Part shown: piece after piece, positions 43,207 to 52,810 of the stretch
Position numbering within the stretch: position 1 is the first letter of the stretch
How the letters are laid out: each line of letters begins with the position of its first letter
Source: Prevotellaceae bacterium KH2P17
Lineage (GTDB): Bacteria > Bacteroidota > Bacteroidia > Bacteroidales > Bacteroidaceae
DNA: 64,000 bases
Assembly: GCA_900199655.1 (NCBI GenBank)
Contig: FZRE01000012.1
Span: 1 to 64,000 of the forward strand
Direction of reading: 5' to 3'
Notes under the pieces: generated by a model
Told to the model about the DNA's origin: nothing
Databases searched by the model: none
Seen by the model: only the letters and a program-made list of their open reading frames with translations
Position numbers and translations under genes: made by a program

Positions 43207-45363
43207 ATGAAGAAACCCATTCTCCTGCTTTTCCTTTTACTCGTTACCGGAACGGGCTGCCTGAAGGCTGCCGACGGCAAGCTCACCAAGCTCGTGAACC
43301 CCTTTCTGGGCACGGCCACGCTCTGGGATGAGGCCGACCTGCACTATGTGCGCCGCCGCGAGGCCCGCACCTGGGGGGCCGAGGTGTTTCCCGGAGCCTC
43401 CGTGCCCAATGCTATGGTGCAGCTGAGCCCCGTGACCCAGTTCCGCAGTGGTGCCGGCTATCAGTATGAGGACTCCGTTATCTACGGCTTCTCGCATACC
43501 AACAAGGGCCACTGGAACCTGCTCCACCTGCCGCTGCTGCCCGTTACGGGCCGCGTGCAGGCCGACGATTATGCCTCGCCCTTCAGCCATCGCAACGAGG
43601 AGGCCCACCCCGGCTACTACCGTGTTTACCTGCAGCGCTACGGCGTTAACGCCGAACTAACATCGACTCTGCGCTGTGCCTACCACCGCTACACGTTCAG
43701 GCAGGGTGACAATATGCGCCTGGTGGCCGACATGACGCGCAACAACAACCGTGTAGACCAGTGGGCCCTGCAGCGTGAGGATGCCCATTCGTTCTCCGGA
43801 TTCCAGGATGGAGAGGGCCGCATCTACTTCTACGCCGTGTCCAACTACGCCCTCACCGGCATCAGCCAGGTGCAGGGACGGCGCCACTCCGTCTCGGTGG
43901 TCGACTTTGCCAACGATGCTTCCGGCGCTCCGTTGGAGCTTAAAATAGGCTTCTCGTTTACCAGCGTGGAGAACGCCCGCAAGAACCTGGAGGCCGAAAT
44001 ACTGTCAAAGAACTTCCGGACGGTGCGCTCCGAGGCCGATGAGGCATGGGAGCAGCTGCTCGGCCGCATACGTGTAGAGGGCGGAAGCGAGCGTATGCAG
44101 CGCATCTTCTACAGCTGCCTGTACCGCTCTTTCCTCTGGCCGGCCCTGCGCAGCGATGTGAACGGCGACTATACCGACGCCAGCGGCAACATCGTTAACG
44201 GCGGTTTCCGCTACTACACCAACCCTTCGTTCTGGGACGACTACCGCAACAAGCTCATCCTGTTGGGCATGATAGAGCCCCGGGTGGTGGAAGATGTCAT
44301 CAAGTCCATAACCGACAGGGGCGAAAAGCAGGGCGGTTACATGCCTACTTTCTTCCATGGAGACCATGCCTCCGCCTTTGTGGCGGGCAGCTGGCTGCGG
44401 GGCATCCGCGGGTTCGACCTGCAGCGGGCCTACCGCCTGCTGCTCCGTAACGCCACGGTGCCCGGCCGCGGGGGCCGTGCTTACCTGGATGAGTACCTGC
44501 GCCGCGGCTGGATAGCCGAGAAGGACACCCTGAACGTGCCCTATTACGACGAGTACAAGGCGGCCGTTACCAAGACGCTGGAGTACAGCTACGACGACTA
44601 TGCCACCGCGCTCATTGCCCGCCTGCTGGGCGACAAGAAGAACTACAGGCTCCTGATGAAGCACTCAAGGAACTACCGCAACGTGTTCGACCCCTCCACG
44701 GGCTTCTACCGCGGCCGTGTGGAGAGTGGCCGCTTCGTCTCGCAGTTCGACCCCTACTACCCCTACTTTGCCTATCAGTACCGCGAGGCCAATGCCTGGC
44801 AGTCGCTCTTCTACGCTCCCCACGACCCCGAGGGCGTCGTGAAGCTCTATCCGAGCAAGAAAGCAGTGGAGCTGAAGCTCGACTCTCTCTTCACCGAACC
44901 TTGGCGCGGATACGAGGTGGAGAACCTGACGGGCTTCATAGGCAACTACTGCCACGGCAACCAGCCGGGCCACAGCCAGCCCTACATGTACTACTTTGTG
45001 GGCCGGCAGGACAAGGCGCAGTGCGTGCTCGACAGCATCATGAACCACTACTACGACATGGGAAGCCAGCACCTGGCCCTGGCCGGCATGGACGATGCGG
45101 GCGAGATGTCGGCTTGGTTCGTGTTCAACGCCATCGGTCTGTACACCTATTCGCCCGCCGATGCCGAGTACCTGGTCACCGTGCCGCTGTTTCCAAGGGT
45201 CAGCTTCAGGCTCAACAACGGCCGTACCTTCAGCATCGAGCACCGCGGCAACGGCCGTCGCATCACCTCCATCAGCTATGGCGGCCGCCCTGTAAAGGGC
45301 TGGTTCCTCTCCGACAGCCTGCTGCAAGAGGGCCGGCAGCTGGTGGTGCAGACTTCCGAATAG
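43207..45363 (+). CDS. GH92 alpha-mannosidase-like exo-enzyme with Gln at the acid position
   Basis: A 718-residue protein with a signal or lipoprotein peptide (LLLVTGTGC). GH92 features: VNPFLGTATLWDEAD, FSHTNKGHW, FWDDYRNKLILLGMIEP and the C-terminal GMDDAGEMSAWFVFNAIGLY with the acidic pair D629-D630. Most GH92 enzymes have HGNEPSHH-like sequence whose Glu is the general acid; here it reads HGNQPGHS with Q586. From recall, a Gln there marks the mannose-phosphate diester-cleaving branch. With GH76 this suggests yeast phosphomannan. The start was set at the signal peptide; upstream in-frame codons include the terminator hairpin. Confidence 0.9.
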   Translation: MKKPILLLFLLLVTGTGCLKAADGKLTKLVNPFLGTATLWDEADLHYVRRREARTWGAEVFPGASVPNAMVQLSPVTQFRSGAGYQYEDSVIYGFSHTNKGHWNLLHLPLLPVTGRVQADDYASPFSHRNEEAHPGYYRVYLQRYGVNAELTSTLRCAYHRYTFRQGDNMRLVADMTRNNNRVDQWALQREDAHSFSGFQDGEGRIYFYAVSNYALTGISQVQGRRHSVSVVDFANDASGAPLELKIGFSFTSVENARKNLEAEILSKNFRTVRSEADEAWEQLLGRIRVEGGSERMQRIFYSCLYRSFLWPALRSDVNGDYTDASGNIVNGGFRYYTNPSFWDDYRNKLILLGMIEPRVVEDVIKSITDRGEKQGGYMPTFFHGDHASAFVAGSWLRGIRGFDLQRAYRLLLRNATVPGRGGRAYLDEYLRRGWIAEKDTLNVPYYDEYKAAVTKTLEYSYDDYATALIARLLGDKKNYRLLMKHSRNYRNVFDPSTGFYRGRVESGRFVSQFDPYYPYFAYQYREANAWQSLFYAPHDPEGVVKLYPSKKAVELKLDSLFTEPWRGYEVENLTGFIGNYCHGNQPGHSQPYMYYFVGRQDKAQCVLDSIMNHYYDMGSQHLALAGMDDAGEMSAWFVFNAIGLYTYSPADAEYLVTVPLFPRVSFRLNNGRTFSIEHRGNGRRITSISYGGRPVKGWFLSDSLLQEGRQLVVQTSE

Positions 45364-45493
45364 CCTGCTTTCGCCCGTCATCGGTCCATTCCACTGTGTT
45401 ACCGGATAATGGAAAGCTGCTTAAAATATCATCCCCTCCTACATTATGAATTGTGAATTGTGAATTATGAATTGACACCTCGCTGCTTGGGAC

Positions 45494-45682
45494 ATCATCC
45501 CCTCCTAACCTCCCCTTTCCAAGGAGAGGAACTGCTGCTGCCGTTTTTTAAAGACAGAGTAACAGAGTAACTTTCTTGCTGCTGTAGGGGTTGACCGTTG
45601 GCAGCGCCGAATAAGGAACGATGAGTGGAAAAGCAAACCGGTATTCTCCCCTTGGAAAGGGGAGGCGGAGGAGGGGATGACC
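45494..45682. repeat. Family B element in the GH92-sensor gap
   Basis: AACC-type hairpin 45494-45532 and inverted CGCC-type hairpin 45641-45682 bracket a TTTAAAGACAGAGTAACAG core also found in the foldback element at 5.8 kb. A fragment of an AACC end lies at 45428-45441, followed by short GAATTGTGAATT repeats (45444-45474). Apart from family D copy 4 and the sensor promoter, the rest of 45364-46076 shows no gene. Confidence 0.8.
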
Positions 45683-45851
45683 GGACGGCAGCTATTCCAT
45701 CAAGCACCCAACACTCCTCGCCCGCAACCTTGATTACTTGCAATTGAGAATTGATAATGGATAATTGATAATTATGATTAGCTGGTTTCTGATAGCCTTC
45801 AGCCATCACCTACCACCTCCATGTACTCCACCGCCCAAACAAGAGCTATCG

Positions 45852-45910
45852 TTCAAGCTCCTTGAAGGAGCCTTTCAAGCCCCTTGAACGATACCTTCAA
45901 GGCCCTTGAA
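45852..45910. repeat. Family D element, copy 4
   Basis: The cleanest copy: units at 45852, 45874 and 45896, all TTCAAGnnCCTTGAA, with a 22-bp pitch. The right flank TGGCAC is shared with copy 3. Confidence 0.88.
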
Positions 45911-46076
45911 TGGCACGTCTTTCACAGCGCCCTGTGGCAGGCGGTTCTGCAAAGTGATGCCGGCGGCCGGAAAATAAGCTGCAAAACGAGATGAGAGAAA
46001 GGCGGAAAAGCATGGAGGAAGCAACCGCTTCTTGTACCTTCTGCTTGTATTTGTCAACAGAAAACAGAATCTTTGC

Positions 46077-46143
46077 CAAATTTAAAGTTCAACTTTAAAT
46101 TTGCCGAAACATTTTGCCGTCTGCCTTGTTTTTCGTAATTTTG
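46077..46143 (+). promoter_or_regulatory. Palindromic operator and promoter of the hybrid sensor gene
   Basis: A perfect 13-bp-arm palindrome (46077-46089 and 46091-46103, half-site CAAATTTAAAGTT) lies 9 bp before a promoter TTTG (46113-46116)-N19-TAATTTTG (46136-46143). The position suits a regulator binding just upstream of -33. Confidence 0.6.
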
Positions 46144-46209
46144 TATAATAAGATAAGTAATATAGCCTGACAAACGTGGGCGGCACAGCGCCTGCAACCT
46201 TTTGAATAC

Positions 46210-49200
46210 ATGAACATTCATAACATGACACCCTCCTGCATTGCCGTTACACGCCTGCGCAGAGCCTGCCTGGCCTGCCTGGTTGCACTGCTGCTGTGGC
46301 TGCCGGCACGGGTTGCGGGCGGCAACTACCGCTTCTCTCACCTCACGAGTGCACAGGGGCTGCCCCACCAGCAGGTGGAGGCGCTGGCGCAGGACCTTAA
46401 GGGCTACGTGTGGATAGGTACCCGCAACGGGCTCGTGAAGTACGATGGCTACGAGACGAAGGTGTACTATCACGACGCTGCCAACCCCCACTCACTGAGC
46501 CACAACTATGTGCACGCCCTGCTGGTAGACCGCCGCGGGCGCCTGTGGATATGCACCGAGACGGGCGTTTGCCGCTACCGGCCGGGTGCCGACGACTTTG
46601 AATGCTACACGCAGCAGCCCGGGCTCTTCCTCTCCATTGCCCAGACGAGCCGCGGCAGGGTGTTCTTCGGGGGCGACATGCTCTGCTCCTACGATGAAAC
46701 CGGCGAGGAGCTGGTGCGCCATCCGCTGCCCGCGCGCTCGCATATCAACTACATGGCGGTTGACAAAGCCGACAATCTCTACCTTTCTACCAACAATGCC
46801 ATCGTGTCGTACGATGCCGCCATGACGCGCCTCACGACCCTGAACCTCGCCTGGTACGGCGACTGCGTAACGAGCAGCAATGCCATCATGCCCGTATTCT
46901 GCGACCACCGCGGCCGTCTCTGGATAGGCCGTAACGGCATGGGCGTGGTTTGCGTTGACCTGCGCACGGGGCAGCAACGGAACTGGTCGGCCCGGGATTT
47001 GTCCAACGGCATCGTCCGCACCATTACCGAAGACGCCTCCCACCGCATCTGGCTGGGAACGGAAAAGGGCGTTACCGTTATCAGTCCCGGCGGAGGACGC
47101 GAGATTCTGCAGCACCGCTTCCAGGATGAGAACGGGCTGAGCGACAACGCCGTGTACGCCATTCTGTGCGACCGGCGGCAGAATGTGTGGATAGGTTCCT
47201 ACTTCGGGGGCGTGGATATTCTGCTGCACGACAACGGTCAGTTCCGCCATTTGGCGCCCGGGCCGGCCGCGGAGAATATCAAGGCCCGCGTGGCCCGCAT
47301 GATGGTGGAGACCCGTCCGGGTGTTTTCTGGATAGCGACCGAGGACGGCGGCATCAACATCTACGACCAGTCGGCCAACCGCTTCACCGTCTTTAGCGGC
47401 ATACCCGAGCTGGGCACCAACGTCCACTCGCTGTACTACGACCGCCGAAGCGGCGAGATGTGGATAGGAACGCGCTTCAACGGCCTCTTCCGTTACAACA
47501 TGCAGACCGGCTCATCCAAGCGTTACCTGCGCTCGCACGGGCTGCCTTCGGAGGCTGTTTTCTACATCGCGCGCCAGCGCAGCGGCCGGTTGTGGTTCGC
47601 AACCATGCAGGGCTTGCGCTATTACGACCCCGGGACGGACACCTTCAGGCCAACGGGCAACGCCGCACTCGACCGTACCTTCGTCTATACACTTTGCGTT
47701 GACCGCGCCGACAACCTCTGGGCAGGCACCACCAACTACGGCATCTTCCGCCTCTCGGCACACGGCAGGGGCGTTGAGAACTGGCGTGTGGGCACCAAGC
47801 CGGGGCTCAAGGACAACTATATCATCAGCCTTTACGAAGACTCAAGGGGCACTCTCTGGATAGGAAGTAACAACAACGGGCTGCAATTCGTTGACCATCG
47901 GGGCGGCCAGGTGAAGAGTCTGGGCGGCGAGCGGCTGCTCTCGCAATGCACTGTTTGCAGCACCGTAGAGGACGGGTTGGGCCATCTGTGGGTCAGTACC
48001 AGCCTCGGTCTGTTCGATTACGACCTGCGGACGAAGGCCGTAGTGCGCTATTCGGTCAAGAACGGGCTGCCCGTCAACCAGTTCAACTTTTCCTCTTCGC
48101 TCGTTACCCAGGGCGGACAGCTGCTCTTCGGGAGCATCAACGGCATCGTGGCCTTTAATCCCCGCACCATCCGAAAGGAGTGGGGACCCTTCACGGTGCA
48201 CCTGAAGGAGCTGGTTATCAACAACCAACCGGTAACGGCCTTGACACCCGGCAGCCCGCTGAAGACCGAAATCGACTACGACAAAACCATCACGTTGAGC
48301 TACGACCAGGCCCGTTCGTTCAGCATAGCCTACGGTGTGGTGATGCCTGCCAGCACCGACCCGGTAGAATACCAGGTGCTGCTGGAGGGCATAGACAAGG
48401 ACTGGCGCAGCGTTGGAGACGAGCGCCGGTTCAACGGCTACAACCTCCAGCCCGGCACGTACGTGCTCCACGTGCGGGCCAACAACTCCAACGAGGGGTG
48501 GGACCGCTGCCCCGTCAAGACGCTCACCATCATCGTTCGCCCGCCCTTCTACCGCTCCATGTGGGCGTGGATGCTGTACCTGCTGCTGGCGGTGGGGCTG
48601 GCCTGGCTGGCCTATCACCTCTTCTCGGTCAGGCTGAAGGAACGTAACGCCGTGAAGATGGCCAACATGGAGAAGGAGAAAGTGGAGGAGATAGACCGCA
48701 TGAAGTCAAGTTTCTTCACCACGGTGTCGCACGAACTCAAGACTCCTCTGTCGCTTATAGTGGCTCCACTCAGGAGTATTGCGCGGCGGGAGCTGAGCAC
48801 CGACTCGCAGAAACATCTCGACACGGCCATCCGCAACACCCGTAAGATGGAGGAACTCATCAACGAACTCGTTACGTTCAACAAGATAGAGACGGCCAAC
48901 CTGCCCTTCTACGTGCAGCGGGGCAACGCCGTCGAGTTCGTGGAACTGGCCGTGGAACAGTTCCGCGACTTTGCTGCCGACAAGCAGATAACGCTCACGG
49001 CCGAGTGCGAGAACAACGGCGAGGAGGTGTGGTTCTCGCCTTCGTACGTTGAGCGCATAGTCAACAACCTGCTCACCAACGCTCTCAAGTTCACGCCCCG
49101 CGGCGGTGCAGTGCGGGTGCTGGCCAGCATCCTCACCCTGCCCGGCGACCCCTCGGCCTACTTGCAGCTTGTAGTGAGCGACACGGGCATAGGCATTGCC

Positions 49201-50271
49201 AAGGACGAACTGGCCAACATTTTCGAGCGATACTACCAAACCAAGCGCGGATACAATGTAGACAACGGCGGCTGGGGCATCGGCCTGTCGCTCGTCAAGC
49301 GCCTGGTGGAGATACACCACGGCACGGTGAGCGTGGAGAGCGAGGTGGGGCAGGGCACTGCCTTCACCGTGCGGCTCAACGTATCGGCCGATGTATTCGA
49401 CGCCAAGAGCCGCATCACCGACGACAAGGCGCTGGTGGCAGTGTCGCAGTACAGCTTCTCACGCAGCGACGTGCACAGCTCGGAGGCCGCCGCATCAGGC
49501 CAGGAGACCCCGCAGGCGGAACATCCCGTCTCTATCCTCATCGTTGACGACAACCCCGACATGCTCCAGTTCCTGGCCGACTACTTCTCTTCGCAGTACA
49601 ACGTGCTTACGGCCGCCGACGGCGCTGCTGCCCTGCAGATAACCGCCGGCGGGCAGGTAGAGCTGGTGGTGAGCGACGTCATGATGCCCGGCATGGACGG
49701 AACGGAGCTCTGCCGGCGGCTGAAGCAGGACGTGCACACCTCGCACATTCCCGTCATCCTGCTCACCGCAAAGAGCGAACAGGCCGATGTGCTGGCCGGA
49801 TACGAGAGCGGCGCCGAGGCGTATGTGTCCAAACCGTTCGACCCCCAGATACTGGAACTACAGATAAAGAACATCTTGCAGCTGCGTGCCAGCCGTCAGC
49901 AGGAGATTGCCAACGGACATGAGGGCGACATAGATGCCGCCCAACTGAGCGAGCTGGATAAGAAGTTCCTGCACCAAATCAATGCTCTCATAGACGCCAA
50001 CATCGGCAACAGCGACTTCTCCATTGCCGAGATGACGGCCGGAATGGGCATCAGTCGCACGCTGCTGCACACCAAGATGAAGAACCTCATGGGCATTTCG
50101 GCGGGCGACTACCTGCGCAAACGGCGCATGGACTGTGCCTGCAAGCTGCTAAAGGAGGGCTACAACGTATCGGAGACGGCCTACAAGACGGGCTTCGCCG
50201 ACCCCAACTACTTCTCCAAAGTGTTCCGCAAGCAGACCGGCAAGAGCCCTACGGAGTTCATGGGGAAATGA
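46210..50271 (+). CDS. Hybrid two-component system sensor-regulator (HTCS)
   Basis: One-protein phosphorelay of 1353 residues. Order: signal peptide (about 1-37), periplasmic two-propeller sensor of Reg_prop repeats (WIGTRNGLVKYDG and many alike), Y_Y_Y domain (about 690-775), membrane helix (about 783-805), HisKA with phospho-His in TVSHELKTPL (about 840), HATPase, receiver (about 1108-1220, phospho-Asp in VSDVMMPGMDG), and AraC-type HTH (about 1275-1353). It should sense an oligosaccharide and activate the adjacent operon starting at 50750. Confidence 0.96.
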   Translation: MNIHNMTPSCIAVTRLRRACLACLVALLLWLPARVAGGNYRFSHLTSAQGLPHQQVEALAQDLKGYVWIGTRNGLVKYDGYETKVYYHDAANPHSLSHNYVHALLVDRRGRLWICTETGVCRYRPGADDFECYTQQPGLFLSIAQTSRGRVFFGGDMLCSYDETGEELVRHPLPARSHINYMAVDKADNLYLSTNNAIVSYDAAMTRLTTLNLAWYGDCVTSSNAIMPVFCDHRGRLWIGRNGMGVVCVDLRTGQQRNWSARDLSNGIVRTITEDASHRIWLGTEKGVTVISPGGGREILQHRFQDENGLSDNAVYAILCDRRQNVWIGSYFGGVDILLHDNGQFRHLAPGPAAENIKARVARMMVETRPGVFWIATEDGGINIYDQSANRFTVFSGIPELGTNVHSLYYDRRSGEMWIGTRFNGLFRYNMQTGSSKRYLRSHGLPSEAVFYIARQRSGRLWFATMQGLRYYDPGTDTFRPTGNAALDRTFVYTLCVDRADNLWAGTTNYGIFRLSAHGRGVENWRVGTKPGLKDNYIISLYEDSRGTLWIGSNNNGLQFVDHRGGQVKSLGGERLLSQCTVCSTVEDGLGHLWVSTSLGLFDYDLRTKAVVRYSVKNGLPVNQFNFSSSLVTQGGQLLFGSINGIVAFNPRTIRKEWGPFTVHLKELVINNQPVTALTPGSPLKTEIDYDKTITLSYDQARSFSIAYGVVMPASTDPVEYQVLLEGIDKDWRSVGDERRFNGYNLQPGTYVLHVRANNSNEGWDRCPVKTLTIIVRPPFYRSMWAWMLYLLLAVGLAWLAYHLFSVRLKERNAVKMANMEKEKVEEIDRMKSSFFTTVSHELKTPLSLIVAPLRSIARRELSTDSQKHLDTAIRNTRKMEELINELVTFNKIETANLPFYVQRGNAVEFVELAVEQFRDFAADKQITLTAECENNGEEVWFSPSYVERIVNNLLTNALKFTPRGGAVRVLASILTLPGDPSAYLQLVVSDTGIGIAKDELANIFERYYQTKRGYNVDNGGWGIGLSLVKRLVEIHHGTVSVESEVGQGTAFTVRLNVSADVFDAKSRITDDKALVAVSQYSFSRSDVHSSEAAASGQETPQAEHPVSILIVDDNPDMLQFLADYFSSQYNVLTAADGAAALQITAGGQVELVVSDVMMPGMDGTELCRRLKQDVHTSHIPVILLTAKSEQADVLAGYESGAEAYVSKPFDPQILELQIKNILQLRASRQQEIANGHEGDIDAAQLSELDKKFLHQINALIDANIGNSDFSIAEMTAGMGISRTLLHTKMKNLMGISAGDYLRKRRMDCACKLLKEGYNVSETAYKTGFADPNYFSKVFRKQTGKSPTEFMGK

Positions 50272-50276
50272 TGTGC

Positions 50277-50378
50277 GGGTGTTGGGTGATGGGTGATGGG
50301 TGTTAGGTGATGGGTGTTGGGCGGTGGGATGATGGGTGTTGGGTGTTAGGGTGATGGGTGTTGAGTGGTGGGGTGATT
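50277..50378. repeat. Family C heptad array after the sensor gene
   Basis: About 100 bp of GGGTGAT/GGGTGTT heptads starting 6 bp after the sensor stop, G-rich strand plus. Confidence 0.75.
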
Positions 50379-50430
50379 GTATTTTTGCTGCCATGAAGAT
50401 GAATAGAAAAGGACAAAAGATATGGAGCAG

Positions 50431-50500
50431 GAACTTTCGACACTTGTCGCACGATTGTGTGACAGGTGTCGAATGATTGTGCGACACCTGTCGAAAGTTC
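50431..50500. repeat. Family A 70-bp triple-palindrome element, copy 5
   Basis: Arms at 50431-50437 and 50494-50500; units at 50438, 50460 and 50482. Confidence 0.9.
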
Positions 50501-50648
50501 GCGAAGCATAGCTTCTGCTACCTGGCAGGATATTCTCTGCTACCTGGCAGGATGCCTTCTGCTGCCCTGACGGGGCGCGGAGATGGCGGCGCAAAAGCGC
50601 TCTAATTATCAAACAGACAGTTACGGAGGGTAAAAAGAACAATTTTAC

Positions 50649-50700
50649 CCATTTCGGAAACATTTTTACCTGTCGGAAATCGGCCGAAATGTTACTTTTG
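50649..50700 (+). promoter_or_regulatory. Promoter and possible activator site of locus 2
   Basis: TACTTTTG at 50693-50700 is a -7 box without a good -33 box, as in activated promoters. Upstream, ATTTCGG (from about 50651), TCGGAAAT (from about 50673) and CCGAAAT (from about 50684) form overlapping inverted and direct repeats, a candidate site for the HTCS HTH domain. The start codon is at 50750. Confidence 0.5.
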
Positions 50701-50749
50701 CATCATCTGCTTAGAAAGCCTGATAACGTAAGATTTTAAATTTAGATAC

Positions 50750-52768
50750 ATGAAAAGAGTCAGACCCTACATGCTGTTGCTGCTCCTCTTCATAGCAAGC
50801 AAAGCCTGTGCGTGGGAGCTTGAGGCGTCTATAGCGCTGAAGCAACCCGGCAATACCGCCGTAACCTATGACCTCAAGCCGCAGGCCGACCGCCTCGTGG
50901 CTGCCGGAAAGCTGCCCGTAACGGTGAGTCGGGAACTCAAAAAGGCCGGAAATGCCCAGCTGCTTACCGTTACCCTGACGGCGCAGGAGGATGTGTACTT
51001 CCACCTGGAGCTGGCAGCAAGGACCGGTTTCGGTACCGGCAACTGCGACTTCTACCTGCCCGGGTTCTGGTATCACAAGAACTTACGCTCGCCGAAGGAG
51101 GCTCCCTCCTTCCATACCTCCAAGAGTTGGAACTTCAGGGAAGACCGTCTCTCGGCGCCGCTCACGGGCGTCTACGACGGTGCCGGCCACCGCAGCCTCA
51201 CCGTACAGCGCCGGCTGGGCCAGGGATGCGATGCTCTCGTGCCCTCGCAGGAGGGTGAGGTCATCCTTTCCGGTGCCTCCTCGATAGGTTATGTGGGGTT
51301 CGACAACGAGACAGGGCAGGCTGCGCTCACCTTTGGTTACCCCTATGAGGAGTCGCCCCGGCGCTATATCCGCAAGCTCACGCTGGCCCCCGCCGTCACG
51401 GCCTTTGCCGCCCTGAAGAAGGGGGAGAGCCAAACACTGGCCTGGCTCATAACCGAGGGCGAGGCCGAGAGCTACGGCGCGTTCGTTGCACAGACGTGGA
51501 ACGAATGCTTCGACGAGCTCAGTCCGAGCCCCCTTACACCTTTATATAATGCGGAGGAGGTAAAGGCACAGCTCGCGAACTATTTCCGCCAGTCGTTTGT
51601 TGACCGTTTCCCGCTGAAATACAACTCGGGTCTTACGCTGCGCACGGCCGACTGCAAGCCCTACACCGAGATGCAGATAGGCTTCTGCGGGCGCGTTCTG
51701 CTCAACGCCTTCAATGAGATAGAGTACGGAGAGCAGCACGGCGACAGCCTACTAACGGGCATGGGCCACGCCATCTTGGAGAGTTTCAGGGCCAACGGGT
51801 TCACTTCGGCCGGCTATTTCCATGACTATGTCGACTTCAGCAAGGGCATGCCCAAGGACGATGTGCACTCCATCCGCCAGCAGTCGGAGGCCGTTTACGC
51901 CGTGCTCCACTACCTGCAGTACGAGAAAACGCACGGACGCAGGCACGCAGAGTGGGAAAGCAAGGTGCGCCGACTGCTCGACAACCTGGTTAAACTGCAG
52001 AAGGCAGACGGCAGCTTTGCCCGCAAATTCCGCGACGACGGCAGCGACATAGACGCCAGTCCGGGCAGTACGCCCTCGGCAACGGGCCCGCTGGTAATGG
52101 GCTACCGCTACTTCGGCAGCAATAACTACCTGCAGGCAGCGCGCCGTTCGGCCAACTATCTGGCCGCTCACATCATCTCCAAGAGCGACTACTTCTCTTC
52201 TACGCTCGACGCCAACTGCGAGGACAAGGAGGCTGCCATCAGTGCCGTGACGGCCACTTACTACATGGCACTGGTTACCAAGGGCAAGGAACAGGCCCGC
52301 TATGTGCAGCTCTGCAAGCAGGCAGCGTACTTCGCACTGTCGTGGTACTACCTGTGGGACGTGCCGTTTGCGCAGGGACAGATGCTGGGCGACCTGGGTT
52401 TCAGCAGCCGCGGATGGGGTAACGTGTCGGTGGAGAACAACCACGTAGACGTGTTTGTGTTCGAGTTCCCCTCCATCCTCAAGTGGCTCGGCCTCAAGAC
52501 CAATGAGTCAAGGTTCACGCGCATGTACAACGTCATCTACAGTTCGCTCAACCAGCTGCTGCCAACGCCCGGCCGGCTCTGCGGAATAGCAGTTCCGGGC
52601 TTCTATCCCGAGGTGGTGCAGCACACCACCTGGGACTACGGCAAGAACGGCAAGGGGTTCTACAACGACATCTTTGCCCCCGGCTGGACCGTTGCCTCGC
52701 TCTGGGAGCTGTACTCGCCGGAGCGTACGCCGGCCTTCTTCGGACAGAAAACGGCCTCCAACCCATAA
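50750..52768 (+). CDS. Large secreted protein of locus 2, family not recognised
   Basis: A 672-residue protein with a signal peptide (about 1-21). The N-terminal third is beta-rich (about 22-240). The C-terminal part (about 275-655) is helical with spaced Trp/Tyr and repeats of the kind YLQAARRSANYLAAHI, which looks like an (alpha/alpha)6 toroid; acidic loops include KFRDDGSDIDASPGS and DANCEDKEAA. That fits a polysaccharide hydrolase or lyase, but I cannot assign a family or catalytic residues. It is first in the operon, 42 bp before susC. Confidence 0.6.
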   Translation: MKRVRPYMLLLLLFIASKACAWELEASIALKQPGNTAVTYDLKPQADRLVAAGKLPVTVSRELKKAGNAQLLTVTLTAQEDVYFHLELAARTGFGTGNCDFYLPGFWYHKNLRSPKEAPSFHTSKSWNFREDRLSAPLTGVYDGAGHRSLTVQRRLGQGCDALVPSQEGEVILSGASSIGYVGFDNETGQAALTFGYPYEESPRRYIRKLTLAPAVTAFAALKKGESQTLAWLITEGEAESYGAFVAQTWNECFDELSPSPLTPLYNAEEVKAQLANYFRQSFVDRFPLKYNSGLTLRTADCKPYTEMQIGFCGRVLLNAFNEIEYGEQHGDSLLTGMGHAILESFRANGFTSAGYFHDYVDFSKGMPKDDVHSIRQQSEAVYAVLHYLQYEKTHGRRHAEWESKVRRLLDNLVKLQKADGSFARKFRDDGSDIDASPGSTPSATGPLVMGYRYFGSNNYLQAARRSANYLAAHIISKSDYFSSTLDANCEDKEAAISAVTATYYMALVTKGKEQARYVQLCKQAAYFALSWYYLWDVPFAQGQMLGDLGFSSRGWGNVSVENNHVDVFVFEFPSILKWLGLKTNESRFTRMYNVIYSSLNQLLPTPGRLCGIAVPGFYPEVVQHTTWDYGKNGKGFYNDIFAPGWTVASLWELYSPERTPAFFGQKTASNP

Positions 52769-52810
52769 AAACTATAACCAAAACAATAACCAACAACAAA
52801 CAAAAACCCT

